From: DATARH01 sp963778385
GTDB lineage: Bacteria; Pseudomonadota; Alphaproteobacteria; ATCC43930; CGMCC-115725
Length of the DNA stretch: 64,000 nt
Assembly: GCA_963778385.1 (NCBI GenBank)
Contig: CAVZUA010000006.1
Span: 124,001 to 188,000, forward strand
Direction: 5' to 3'
Both the position numbers and the translations under genes were made by a program. Shown here piece after piece: positions 52,455 to 62,428 of the stretch (positions are counted from its first letter, which is position 1; each line of letters opens with the position of its first letter). The notes below the pieces were generated by a model. The model saw only the letters and a list, made by a program, of their open reading frames with translations. It ran no database searches and was not told where the DNA came from.

Positions 52455-52692
52455 TAGCCTTCCTCGCGCTGATCAGTCTGCGGCTTTCGCCGCGCCACGT
52501 ATAAGCGACGAAGTAGATGCGCCCGTTGAGTCCACCAAGGCAGCGGACGCGTGCTTCGCCATAGTCGCGCCGATTATCGACCGTTTCAATCACGGGCCCA
52601 TCGAATATGGCCGTGATACGGAGGAAATCCACTCCGTGCTTTGCGAGATTGCTCTCGTACTTTTCGTCGTCCCACTCGAAAGCTCCGGTCAT
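52393..52692 (-). CDS. brnT: BrnT-family ribonuclease toxin
   Basis: A 99-residue protein, MTGAFEWDDEKYESNLAKHG. BrnT signatures are FEWDDEKYESNLAKHGVDF at the start and CLGGLNGRIYFVAYTWRGES, followed by RLISARKANARE. It is a RelE-fold ribonuclease neutralised by BrnA. The long overlap with brnA ties their expression together. The 97 bp upstream (52693-52789) should hold the autoregulated promoter. Confidence 0.88.
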   Translation of the reverse strand: MTGAFEWDDEKYESNLAKHGVDFLRITAIFDGPVIETVDNRRDYGEARVRCLGGLNGRIYFVAYTWRGESRRLISARKANAREQRAYHAHHRGRGTPTA

Positions 52693-52789
52693 TTATGCCG
52701 GCGCTGATCTCCAACCTTTCCCATTTTGCCCCCGCCGCTGACTTACTAACGAAGCGCAAATACGGTACGCCCCTACAAATGTCAAGGCA

Positions 52790-53819
52790 TCAGACGATGT
52801 GAAACCGGTTCACGCTGTCGCCATCCCTCTCACGGCTAACGGCATGTCGGCCCTCGAGGTAGTGCAGGTGCGCCAGCGCCTCGCCGAGCGCAAAACCCAT
52901 CTGGTGGCGGTCGAGCTGGCGGCGGAACAACACCGGCAACAGGTCGGCGGCGCTAGTCGGGCGGTCGCAGGCGGCGATGACTTCGTCGCAGCGTGCGGCG
53001 TGATGCGCGGCCAGTTCGTCGATCCGTTCGTGCACGCCGTAGAACGGCAGATTGTGCGACGGCAGGACCAGAATGTTCGGCGGCAAGGCCGCGCGCAGCT
53101 TTTTGAGCGAAGCGAGATAGCGGGCGAGGGGGTCGCCCTCCGGCTCGTAGGTCTGCACACTGATATTCGGCGAAATGCGCGGCAGGATCTGGTCGCCGGC
53201 GATCAGGACGCCGGTCTCGGCGCAGAACAGGCAGGCGTGTTCCGGCGCGTGGCCTTCGCCGATGATGACCCGCCACTCGCGCCCGCCGATCTCGATGACG
53301 CTGCCGTCGCCGATGCGCTGATAGACCGGCGGCACCGCCGGGCAGCCGCGGCGGTAATTGCCCTGGCGCTCGGCAAAGATCGTGCTCAACTCCTCGTCGA
53401 GCCCGGCGCGGCAACGCGAAGTCGCGCCGCGAGTTGGCGGAGGCTCGTCGTCGTCGCGAATCATCGCGCGCGTGCAGCCATTCCTTCTCGGTCATCCACA
53501 GCGGCGCGTTCCAGCGCTCGGTGAGCCAGTCGGCGAGACCCATGTGGTCGGGGTGGAAATGGGTGACGATGACCCGCCGCACCGGCCTGCCGCCAAGCCG
53601 CTCGGCGAAAATGCGCTCCCAGCGCCTCGCGCGTCTCGGGCGAGCGAAAAGCCGCTATCGACGATGGTCCAGCCGGGCCCGTCTTCGATCAGCCATAGAT
53701 TGATGTGGTTCAGCGCGAACGGCAGCCGCATGCGCAGCCAGTGGACGCCCGGCGCGATCGCGATGGTCTCGCCCGGCGCTGGCGGCGTCGCGACCGGAAA
53801 CTGCTAGGATGCCATCCAT
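52790..53819 (-). pseudogene. MBL-fold metallo-hydrolase, broken by several frameshifts
   Basis: Conserved pieces of one metallo-beta-lactamase-fold protein lie in changing frames. The likely start is ATG at 53819. One frame gives LPFALNHINLWLIEDGPGW and TIVDSGFS, another WERIFAERLGGRP and VIVTHFHPDHMGLADWLTE (the zinc motif HxHxDH), and from about 53440 the first frame resumes with EELSTIFAERQGNYRRG through GEGHAPEHACLFC and LPSHNLPFYG to the stop at 52790. I place indels near 53640, 53620 and 53450 and probably one near 53795. Each piece looks fully conserved, which argues for base-calling errors or very recent damage. Confidence 0.75.
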
Positions 53820-53940
53820 TAGTGGCCCTTGGCCATCGAATTGACCGGCACCGTAGGTCCGTGCAGGACAAGGCGCGCAAGCGATAAGCCTGCCGGTCAG
53901 CCTTGCGCCGCAGGCCACAAGCAGGACACCAGGAGCATCG

Positions 53941-55532
53941 ATGCGCGATTTCAATGTACCGGGCCGCTCGGCGGCGATCGCGGCGAACGGCATGGTGGCG
54001 ACCTCGGAGCCGCTGGCGACCCTGACCGGGCTCGATGTGCTGCGCGCCGGCGGCAATGCGATGGATGCGGCGATCGCCGCGGTGGCGATGCAATGCGTCG
54101 TCGAGCCGCAAAGCACCGGGATCGGCGGCGATTGCTTTTGCCTTTATTCGAAGGGCGGTGCGGCGTCCCGGTGGCGCTCAACGGCTCAGGCCGGGCGCCG
54201 GCCAAGGCGGCACTGTCGAATGGTACGCCGAGCGGCAAATCCGCGAGATCGTCGACGCAAACCCCGCATGCGGCGACCTTGCCCGGCGCGATCGACGCCT
54301 GGTGCCCGCTCAACCGAGAGTACGGCACGAAGCCGCTGGCGGAGCTGCTGGAGCCGGCCGCTCAGGCGGCGGAGGAGGGATATCTGGTCACCCCGCGCGT
54401 CGCCTGGGACTGGGAGCGCAACGCCTGGAAGTTGCGCGACCCGCATACCGCCAAGGTCATGCTGCGCAACGGCAAGCCGCCCAAGGTCGGCGACCGGATG
54501 CGCAACCCCGCGCTCGCCGCGACCTTGCGCCGGATCGGCCGGGAAGGGCGTGCGAGGCGTTTTACGAGGGGGCGGTGATGCGCCGACATTCTCGCCCGCC
54601 TCAAGGAATTGGGCGGCCTGCACGAGGAAGAGGATTTCGACGCCCAGCGCTGCGAATGGGTCGAGCCGATCCACGCTCCTTATCGCGGCTACGATGTCTA
54701 TGAATGTCCACCGAACGGGCAGGGGCTGGCGGCGTTGATGATCCTTGGCCAGCTCGAAGGCTACGCGATCGGCGGCGATGCGCTAAGCGAGGCCGACCGC
54801 ATCCACCTGTTCGCCGAGGCCACCAAATCCGCCTACCATGTCCGCGACGAGCACATCGCCGACCCGGCGCAAACCGATGTCGATGTTGCCCGCTTCCTAT
54901 CGGACGAGTGGGCAAACGAGGCGCGGGCGAAAATCCGCATGGACCAGGCGATGGCGGGTCCGGAGTGGAACGGCGGCACCGAGCATACCGATACGGTCTA
55001 TCTCTGCGCGGTCGACCGCGACGGCAATGCGGTGTCGTTCATCAACTCGCTGTTCTCGTCGTTTGGTACCGGGATCATGGCGCCGGAAACCGGGGTGCTG
55101 CTGCAGAACCGTGGCACCAGTTTCCGGACGATCCCGGGCCATGCCAACGCCATCGCGCCGCACAAGCGGCCGTTTCACACGATCATCCCGGCAATGCTGG
55201 TCAAGGACGGGAAAGCCGTGATGCCGTACGGCGTAATGGGCGGCCAGTACCAGGCGGTCGGCCACGCGCATATCGCGCATCAGATGCTCGACCGTGGGCT
55301 CGACCCGCAGCAGGCGGCCGAGGCGCCGCGCAGCTTCGCATTCCGCAACAAGCTGCGCGTCGAGTCGACGATCAGCCAACCCGTCGTCGCCGATCTCGCG
55401 CGCCGCGGCCATGATATCGAGGTGATGCGGGTTCCCACCGGCGGTTGCCAGGCGATCTGGATCGACCGCGAGCGCGGCGCGCTGATCGGCGGCTCCGAAC
55501 CGCGCAAGGACGGGCTGGCGCTCGGGTATTGA
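53941..55532 (+). pseudogene. Gamma-glutamyltransferase family protein with about five frameshifts in its first third
   Basis: The sequence starts MRDFNVPGRSAAIAANGMVA, has CAGGAG before the ATG, and matches gamma-glutamyltranspeptidase-like Ntn hydrolases. Frame changes are needed near 54165 (after CFCLYSKGGA), 54206 and 54262 (around TVEWYAERQIREIVD), 54550 (before EAFYEGAVM) and 54581. From 54585 to the stop the frame is open and includes the nucleophile region GTEHTDTVYLCAVDRDG and the GGQYQAVGHAHIAHQM stretch. The complete enzyme would cleave gamma-glutamyl or acyl amide bonds. Every segment is conserved, so the indels look recent or artefactual. Confidence 0.75.
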
Positions 55533-55542
55533 GTCCTGAGTT

Positions 55543-55686
55543 GTCATTCCGGGACGGCCCGCTAGGGCCGAACCCGGAACCCATGAACACAGACGGCTCG
55601 GAGATTCTCGCGAACGCCGGAACAAAGCTTGATAGGTCCGTGGTCATGGGTTCCGGGTTCGCGGCTTTGCCGCGCCCCGGAATGAC
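55543..55686. repeat. MITE-like element supplying the ureD start codon
   Basis: A 144-bp element with ends GTCATTCCGGG (55543) and CCCCGGAATGAC (to 55686) and subterminal arms GAACCCGGAACCCATGAACA and CATGGGTTCCGGGTTCG. It is the same family as 36294-36436. Its last five bases, ATGAC, contain the most likely start codon of ureD at 55682. Confidence 0.88.
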
Positions 55687-56515
55687 GCCCAAAACTCCGC
55701 CAGTTCACGGCATCGCCGAGATTGGCTTCGCGGTCCGGGGCGGACAGACCCGTCTGAGCCATCTTTACGAGCGGCATCCCCTGCGCGTGCTGTTCCCGGC
55801 CGGAGATGTGCCGACCGCGGTATTGGTCACGACCTCCGGCGGTCTTGTCGCCGGTGACCGGATCGAGATCGCCGTCAAGGCGGCGGAACAGGCGGTCGCG
55901 CACGTTACGGCTTCGGCGGCCGAAAAAATCTACCGTTCCACGGGCGCGACGACGCGGGTCGAGCAGCATGTCGAGGTGGAAGCTGGCAGCTGGCTCGAAT
56001 ATCTACCGCCCGAGACGATCCTCTACGACCATGCCCGTCTACGGCGGACGACGCGCGTCGACTTGGCCCCCGGCGCCGGCTTTCTCGGCGGCGGCATCAT
56101 CGTTTTCGGCCGGATCGCGATGGGCGAGCGGTTTAGCGAAGGCCTGTTGCATGAACAATGGGAGGTTCATCGCGGCGGGCGCCTCATTTGGGGCGATGCA
56201 CTCCATGTGGCGGAAGACATCGCCGCGATCATGGCGCACCCGGCGTGCTTTGCGGGCGCTGATGCGTGCGCGACATTGGTCCTGGCGCCGGCCGATGCTG
56301 ATCCCCGCGGTTTTGTCGAGTTGGCCCGCGCGGTGCAGCAGCGCGGTGCGGCCGAGGGGCTGCGCGCCGGCATCACGGCGGTGAATGGCTTGCTGGTGGC
56401 GCGCTGGCTGGGCGAACCCGTGGCGTTGCGCCGCGCCTATGGCGAACTGGCTTGCCATTTGCGGCACGCCGCGATGGGATTGCCGCCGCGTCTGCCACGA
56501 CTTTGGCATGTTTAA
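55682..56515 (+). CDS. ureD: Urease accessory protein UreD
   Basis: A 277-residue protein starting MTPKTPPVHGIAEIGFAVRG. UreD hallmarks are VLVTTSGGLVAGDRIEI, AEKIYRSTGATTRVEQHVEV, YLPPETILYDHARLRRTTRV and GGGIIVFGRIAMGE. With UreF and UreG it forms the chaperone complex that opens apo-urease for carbamylation and nickel insertion. The start codon is the end of a MITE-like element. Longer frames upstream would only translate that element. It is the first gene of the urease operon, 42 bp ahead of ureA. Confidence 0.92.
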   Translation: MTPKTPPVHGIAEIGFAVRGGQTRLSHLYERHPLRVLFPAGDVPTAVLVTTSGGLVAGDRIEIAVKAAEQAVAHVTASAAEKIYRSTGATTRVEQHVEVEAGSWLEYLPPETILYDHARLRRTTRVDLAPGAGFLGGGIIVFGRIAMGERFSEGLLHEQWEVHRGGRLIWGDALHVAEDIAAIMAHPACFAGADACATLVLAPADADPRGFVELARAVQQRGAAEGLRAGITAVNGLLVARWLGEPVALRRAYGELACHLRHAAMGLPPRLPRLWHV

Positions 56516-56557
56516 TGCCTGCGAAATAGGCGAACTTCGGGTCCTTGGGGAGGGCCG

Positions 56558-56860
56558 ATGAACCTCACACCTCGCGAGAAGGACAAGCTGATCGTCGCGG
56601 TCGCGGCGATGGTCGCCGAGCGTCGCCTGAAGCGCGGGGTCAAGCTTAACTACCCTGAGGCCGTCGCGCTGATCACCGATTACGTGCTCGAAGGAGCGCG
56701 TGACGGCAAGACCGTGGCCGAACTGATGCGCGACGGCGCCACGGTACTGTCGCGCACCCAGGTCATGGACGGTGTGCCCGAGATGGTCCATGAGATCCAG
56801 GTCGAGGCGACCTTCCCCGACGGCACCAAACTCGTCACCGTGCACGAGCCGATACGATGA
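56558..56860 (+). CDS. ureA: Urease subunit gamma
   Basis: A 100-residue protein, MNLTPREKDKLIVAVAAMVA, of exactly the usual length. Signatures include RRLKRGVKLNYPEAVALITD, ARDGKTVAELMRDGATVLSR and QVEATFPDGTKLVTVHEPI. It is the small structural subunit that packs against UreC. GGGAGGG lies before the ATG. A palindrome (56881-56907) separates it from ureB. Confidence 0.97.
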   Translation: MNLTPREKDKLIVAVAAMVAERRLKRGVKLNYPEAVALITDYVLEGARDGKTVAELMRDGATVLSRTQVMDGVPEMVHEIQVEATFPDGTKLVTVHEPIR

Positions 56861-56880
56861 TGAGGGCGACCGTGCCGAAT

Positions 56881-56907
56881 AGCCCCTCTCCCGCAATGCG
56901 AGGGGCT
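56881..56907. repeat. Solo hairpin AGCCCCTC...GAGGGGCT between ureA and ureB
   Basis: Arms of 8 bp (56881-56888 and 56900-56907) around an 11-nt loop. The sequence CCCCTCTCCCGCAATGCGAG looks like one end of the 7550-7685 element family. It lies between ureA and ureB and leaves the ureB ribosome-binding site GGAG intact. Confidence 0.7.
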
Positions 56908-56922
56908 TTCTGGAGCCGTACA

Positions 56923-57227
56923 ATGATCCCCGGCGAAATCCTCGTCACCGAGGGCGACATCGAGCTGAACGCCGGGCGCCCGACCGTGACCCTGATGGTC
57001 GCCAACACCGGCGACCGACCGATCCAGGTCGGCTCGCATTATCATTTCTTCGAGACCAACGCGGCGCTGCAATTCGACCGCGACAAGGCGCGCGGATTCC
57101 GCCTCGACATCCCCGCGGGCACCGCGACCCGGTTCGAGCCGGGGCAGAGCCGCGAGGTGCGGCTGGTCGCCTATGCCGGTGCGCGCCGCGTCGTCGGCTT
57201 TAACGGTCGGGTCAACGGGAGCCTCTG

Positions 57228-57228
<1 letters not shown>
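56923..57228 (+). CDS. ureB: Urease subunit beta
   Basis: A 101-residue protein, MIPGEILVTEGDIELNAGRP, of standard length. Signatures are VANTGDRPIQVGSHYHFFE, RLDIPAGTATRFEPGQSREV and VGFNGRVNGSL. GGAG lies 7 nt before this ATG; an in-frame ATG at 56857 would add repeat-derived residues and was rejected. The stop overlaps the ureC start by one base (TGATG). Confidence 0.97.
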
Positions 57229-58937
<1,709 letters not shown>

Positions 58938-58939
58938 GC

Positions 58940-59431
58940 ATGAACGCGACGAACCGAATGCGGCGAGCGATTGCCGTTCATAAAGGCGGGCATTGGCCGG
59001 AAGAGGCGGCGATTGACCGCGTCACGCTGGTCTTTGTCGACCGGCATCGCCGGCGGCTGCGGCTGGTCGCCGACAGCGGCAACCCGTTCCTGCTCGACCT
59101 GCCGCGGGTCCAGCATATGGCCGATGGCGACGGGCTCGAGCTCGACAATGGCGAATACGTGCGGGTTTGTGCCGCGCCCGAGCCGGTGCTGGAAATTGCC
59201 GCCGAGACGCCGACTGATCTGTTGCGGCTGGCCTGGCATCTCGGCAACCGGCATCTCCCGGTGCAGGCGCTGGAGGGCGTGCTGCGCATCCGCGACGATC
59301 ATGTGATCGCCGACATGGTCGCCGGGTTGGGCGGGAGGGTGATGCGCCTGCGCGCGCCGTTCGATCCCGAAACCGGCGCCTATGCAGGCACCGATCAGAC
59401 CCAGGGGCACGGACACGGCCATGACCACTGA
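58940..59431 (+). CDS. ureE: Urease accessory protein UreE (nickel metallochaperone)
   Basis: A 163-residue protein, MNATNRMRRAIAVHKGGHWP. The N-terminal peptide-binding domain runs to about residue 75, then the metal-binding domain with LAWHLGNRHLPVQAL and the conserved DHVIADMV. The C-terminus is short and His-rich, GHGHGHDH, a nickel store. It delivers nickel to UreG. Its last 11 bp overlap the start of ureF. Confidence 0.94.
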   Translation: MNATNRMRRAIAVHKGGHWPEEAAIDRVTLVFVDRHRRRLRLVADSGNPFLLDLPRVQHMADGDGLELDNGEYVRVCAAPEPVLEIAAETPTDLLRLAWHLGNRHLPVQALEGVLRIRDDHVIADMVAGLGGRVMRLRAPFDPETGAYAGTDQTQGHGHGHDH

Positions 59432-60176
59432 GGGCCTCTACCGGCTGCTGGCATGGTCGTCGCCGGCCTTTCCAACCGGGGCCTTCAGCTATTCGCACGG
59501 GCTTGAGGCGGCCGCTGCCGATGGTGCCGCGCATGACCGCGCCACGCTTGAAGCCTGGATCCGGGCGACCATGGTCCACGGCAGCGGCCGGGTCGACGCC
59601 GACGTCGTGCGTGACGCCTGGCGTGCCGCTGCGGCGGGCGATGACGTGGCGCTTACGGAGGCAAACCGGCGCGGCTGTGCCTATCGCGCGACGGCGGAGT
59701 TGGCGCTGGAGTCGGGGCAGCAGGGGGCCGCGTTTCTCGCGGCTTACAAGGCAGCATGGTCGGATGACCCCCACCCTAACCCTCCCCCGCCAGCGGGGGA
59801 GGGGATTGGCAACGGCACCAGCGCGCCCCCTCCTCCGCTAGCGGGGGAGGGTCGGGGTGGGGGTAGCCGCGCAGCTGACGTCTGCCACGCCATGATCTTC
59901 GGAGTGGCCGCGGCCAGCGCGAGCATTGGTCTCGACGATGCATTGACCGCGTATCTCCATGCCTTTGCCGCCAATCTGATGTCGGCGGGGCTTCGCCTTG
60001 GCATTGTCGGCCAGAGCGACGGACAGCGCATCCTGACGGCGCTGGAACCGGACGTGACCGCGGCGGTCGACGCCTGCCTCGGCCGTGAGCCAGAAGATTT
60101 TGGCGCTGCCACCTTCGCGCTCGACCTCGCCTCGATGGCGCACGAAACCCAATATTCGAGGCTATTCCGCTCATGA
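59421..60176 (+). CDS. ureF: Urease accessory protein UreF carrying a repeat-encoded insert
   Basis: A 251-residue protein, MTTEGLYRLLAWSSPAFPTG. UreF signatures flank an odd insert: AFSYSHGLEAAAADGAAH and RATAELALESGQQGAAFL before it, then CHAMIFGVAAASASIGLDDA and LDLASMAHETQYSRLFRS after it. Residues 116-148 (DPHPNPPPPAGEG through GEGRGGG) are encoded exactly by the repeat element at 59767-59864. Without them the protein would be 218 residues, close to the usual size. The insert keeps the frame, so function may be preserved if it forms a surface loop. The stop overlaps the ureG start by ATGA. Confidence 0.93.
   Translation: MTTEGLYRLLAWSSPAFPTGAFSYSHGLEAAAADGAAHDRATLEAWIRATMVHGSGRVDADVVRDAWRAAAAGDDVALTEANRRGCAYRATAELALESGQQGAAFLAAYKAAWSDDPHPNPPPPAGEGIGNGTSAPPPPLAGEGRGGGSRAADVCHAMIFGVAAASASIGLDDALTAYLHAFAANLMSAGLRLGIVGQSDGQRILTALEPDVTAAVDACLGREPEDFGAATFALDLASMAHETQYSRLFRS
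59767..59864. repeat. Inverted-repeat element inside ureF
   Basis: A 98-bp element with 24-bp ends: ACCCCCACCCTAACCC plus TCCCCCGC on the left and the inverse ending GGGTCGGGGTGGGGGT on the right (22 of 24 match). It has no stop codon in the ureF frame. It is the same family as 16728-16828. Because flanking UreF sequence is intact, this is an insertion into a pre-existing gene. Confidence 0.92.
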
Positions 60177-60787
60177 TGTCGGGGGATCGCGGGCCGCTGC
60201 GCATCGGCATTGGCGGACCGGTCGGCTCGGGCAAGACCGCGCTGATGGACCATCTGTGCAAGCGCATGCGCGAGCGGTTCGAGATCGTCGCGATCACCAA
60301 CGATATTTATACCCGCGAGGACGCCGAGTTTCTGACCCGCAGCGGCGCATTGCCGCCCGAGCGCATCCGCGGCGTCGAGACCGGCGGCTGCCCGCATACC
60401 GCAATCCGCGAGGATGCGTCGATCAACCTCGCGGCGGTCGATGAGCTCAACCGGCTGTTCCCGCGGCTCGATGTGATCTTGATCGAGTTGGGCGGTGACA
60501 ATCTCGCAGCGACATTTTCGCCCGAGCTCGCGGATTTGACGATTTATGTCATCGACGTCGCCGCCGGCGATAAAATCCCGCGCAAAGGGGGGCCGGGGAT
60601 CACGCGGTCGGATTTGCTGGTGATCAACAAGATCGACTTGGCGCCGCTGGTCGGCGCGAGCCTCGAGGTGATGGACCGCGACGCGAAGCGGATGCGCGGC
60701 GAACGTCCCTTCGTCTTCTCCAATTTGAAGAGCGGAAAAGGGGTCGATGAGATCGTCGATTTCGTTGTCGGGGAAGGGGGCTTGTAA
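60173..60787 (+). CDS. ureG: Urease accessory protein UreG (GTPase)
   Basis: A 204-residue SIMIBI GTPase. The P-loop is GGPVGSGKTALMDHL. The metal-binding CPH is in ETGGCPHTAIREDAS, and further elements are LDVILIELGGDNLAATF and LVINKIDLAPLVGAS. GTP hydrolysis drives nickel transfer to urease in the UreDFG complex. The start overlaps the ureF stop. A Sel1-repeat gene begins at the base after its stop. Confidence 0.96.
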   Translation: MMSGDRGPLRIGIGGPVGSGKTALMDHLCKRMRERFEIVAITNDIYTREDAEFLTRSGALPPERIRGVETGGCPHTAIREDASINLAAVDELNRLFPRLDVILIELGGDNLAATFSPELADLTIYVIDVAAGDKIPRKGGPGITRSDLLVINKIDLAPLVGASLEVMDRDAKRMRGERPFVFSNLKSGKGVDEIVDFVVGEGGL

Positions 60788-61582
60788 GTGCGTCGAGCTT
60801 GGGGGTGGGGAATCGTTGGAGGGCTGGCACTAGCGGTCCTTGCCCTTGGCGCCGGCGCGACCCGCGCGTCGCTGGCACCGGAGCAGCCGCAGCACCCGCC
60901 CGCCGCCGCTGCTTTCCACCGCGGCGACTTGGCCTATCGGCGGCACGACTTCCGCACTGCGCTGCAATGGTTTCGCGCCGCCGGCGAGCAAGGCGATGCG
61001 GAGGCGCAGAACTATGTCGGGTGGATTTATGCCAACGGTCTCGGCACGGCGCGCAATCTGACCGAGGGCGCGCGCTGGTATCACCGCTCGGCCGAGAAGG
61101 GCAACCCGATCGGCGAGAACTATCTCGGCTGGATGTACCAGCACGGCTGGGGCGTCGCAGAAAACGCGGCGGAGGCCCTGCTCTGGTATCGCAAAGCCGC
61201 CGAGCAGGGCAGTGCCGAGGCGGCGCGGCACATTGCTTTCCTCTATCGCAACGGCAAGGGTGTTTCGACCAACTACGCCGAGGCGCTGCGCTGGTTCAAG
61301 AAGGCGGCGGAAATGAACGACGCGACCGCGCAATCGAGTATCGGCTGGATGTACCAGTCGGGACTAGGGGTCGATAAGGACTTTGCCGAGGCGATGCGCT
61401 GGTACCGCAAGGCAGCGGAGCAGGGCGATATCGATGCCGAGTACGGCATCGGCCTGCTCTACGCCAATGGCTGGGGCGTGCCGAGCGATGCCGGCGAAGC
61501 CGCGCAATGGATGCAAAAATCCGCCGATGCCGGGAATCTCGAAGCCAAGGACTGGCTGAGGGCCCATCGCGGGTCGGACTGA
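60788..61582 (+). CDS. Sel1-like repeat (SLR) protein, exported
   Basis: A 264-residue protein beginning at a GTG immediately after the ureG TAA. It has a signal peptide (WGIVGGLALAVLALGAGAT). About six Sel1 repeats of 36 residues follow, for example EAQNYVGWIYANGLGTARN, GENYLGWMYQHGWGVAEN and EYGIGLLYANGWGVPSD. SLR proteins are alpha-solenoid scaffolds for protein contacts. The zero gap suggests cotranslation with the urease genes, but a periplasmic protein has no known role in urease assembly, which is cytoplasmic. Confidence 0.88.
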   Translation: MRRAWGWGIVGGLALAVLALGAGATRASLAPEQPQHPPAAAAFHRGDLAYRRHDFRTALQWFRAAGEQGDAEAQNYVGWIYANGLGTARNLTEGARWYHRSAEKGNPIGENYLGWMYQHGWGVAENAAEALLWYRKAAEQGSAEAARHIAFLYRNGKGVSTNYAEALRWFKKAAEMNDATAQSSIGWMYQSGLGVDKDFAEAMRWYRKAAEQGDIDAEYGIGLLYANGWGVPSDAGEAAQWMQKSADAGNLEAKDWLRAHRGSD

Positions 61583-61594
61583 TAGCGGTTGACG

Positions 61595-61622
61595 AAAAAC
61601 GCCCCCGGAAACCGGGGGCGTT
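61595..61622 (-). terminator. Rho-independent terminator of the Hsp20 gene
   Basis: AACGCCCCCGG and CCGGGGGCGTT (61598-61622) form an 11-bp perfect stem with an AAA/TTT loop. On the minus strand it is followed by TTTTT, so it ends transcription of the Hsp20 gene. On the plus strand no T-tract follows, but the hairpin may still mark the end of the urease/Sel1 transcript. Confidence 0.85.
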
Positions 61623-61644
61623 GCACCAAGTGAAGCCGTGAGAG

Positions 61645-62112
61645 TTACGCGGCTTCCTTCTGCTCGATCACCTGCGGCTGGCTCACCGCCTCGCCGATCT
61701 TGATCTGGCGGGGCTTGGCCTCTTCCGGCACCTCGCGCACCAAGTCGACGTGGAGCAGGCCGTTATCCATGCTCGCGCCGTTGACCTTGATGTGGTCGGC
61801 GAGGCTGAAGCGCCGATCGAAGGCACGCCGGGCGATGCCGCGATGCAGATAGCGGCCCTGCGCCGCCTCGTCCTCCTTCTGCGCCTTGCCCGAGATCACC
61901 AGCGAGTTTTTCTCGACGGTGATGTCGATCTCGTCGCGCGAGAACCCGGCCACCGCCATGGTCAGGCGGTAGGAGTCTTCGCCGGTCGACTCGATGTTGT
62001 AGGGTGGGTAGGTGGGCGCGGTGTCAAAGTGCGTGGCGCTGTCGACCAGGCGGGCGAGCCGATCAAAGCCGATCGTCGAACGGAACAGGGGCGAAAAGTC
62101 AAAACGGTCCAT
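61645..62112 (-). CDS. Small heat-shock protein, Hsp20/IbpA family
   Basis: A 155-residue protein, MDRFDFSPLFRSTIGFDRLA, with GGAGG 8 nt before this ATG (an ATG five codons earlier lies inside that site). The alpha-crystallin domain runs from YPPYNIESTGEDSYRLTMAV to about residue 130, with AVAGFSRDEIDITVEKNSLV. The GxL-type motif is DNGLLHVDLVREVPEE. It holds unfolded proteins in the cytoplasm under heat stress. A sigma-32-like promoter lies 44 bp upstream and a strong terminator downstream. Confidence 0.92.
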   Translation of the reverse strand: MDRFDFSPLFRSTIGFDRLARLVDSATHFDTAPTYPPYNIESTGEDSYRLTMAVAGFSRDEIDITVEKNSLVISGKAQKEDEAAQGRYLHRGIARRAFDRRFSLADHIKVNGASMDNGLLHVDLVREVPEEAKPRQIKIGEAVSQPQVIEQKEAA

Positions 62113-62155
62113 GACCAAGTCCTCCATCGAGCAACATGGATTTTAGCACCGGCCG

Positions 62156-62179
62156 AAATGGCCCAGCGCCGTCGTCAAG
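62156..62179 (-). promoter_or_regulatory. RpoH (sigma-32)-like promoter of the Hsp20 gene
   Basis: On the minus strand CTTGAC (62179-62174) is followed after 12 bp by CCATTT (62161-62156). This resembles the heat-shock consensus CTTGAAA-N11-CCCCATnT and is well placed before the gene. Identification is by eye only. A second candidate CTTGAAA lies further upstream. Confidence 0.5.
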
Positions 62180-62295
62180 CGTGCGACCCCGAATGGGCGT
62201 TCGCACAGCGTTGATTTAGGAAGCCGTCAAACGGTTTCAAGCATCCGATTTGGCGGTTTCTCGCGGTCCTCTCGAACCCTCGCCCGGACCACCTT

Positions 62296-62412
62296 GTCAT
62301 TCCGGACTTGGCCGGTAGCGGAACGCGGAACCCATGCACACGGACTGACGGCTCTATGCTTCAGGAGCCGAGCCGGCAACCGTCAATGCTCATGGATTCC
62401 GCCCGGAATGAG
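62296..62412. repeat. Shortened MITE-like element, GTCATTCCGG family
   Basis: A 117-bp decayed copy: left end GTCATTCCGG at 62296, right end CCGGAATGAG to 62412, with GAACGCGGAACCCATGCACA and CATGGATTCCGCC as subterminal arms. It lies in the 316-bp space 62113-62428 between rpmE and the Hsp20 gene. The remaining part holds the Hsp20 promoter. Confidence 0.75.
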
Positions 62413-62428
62413 GTTGGCGTAAGAGCGC

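Noticed and set aside
53829..54738. Overlapping frames in the gamma-glutamyltransferase region as separate genes
   Set aside because: Conserved pieces of one family continue from frame to frame, so frameshifts in one gene explain them better.
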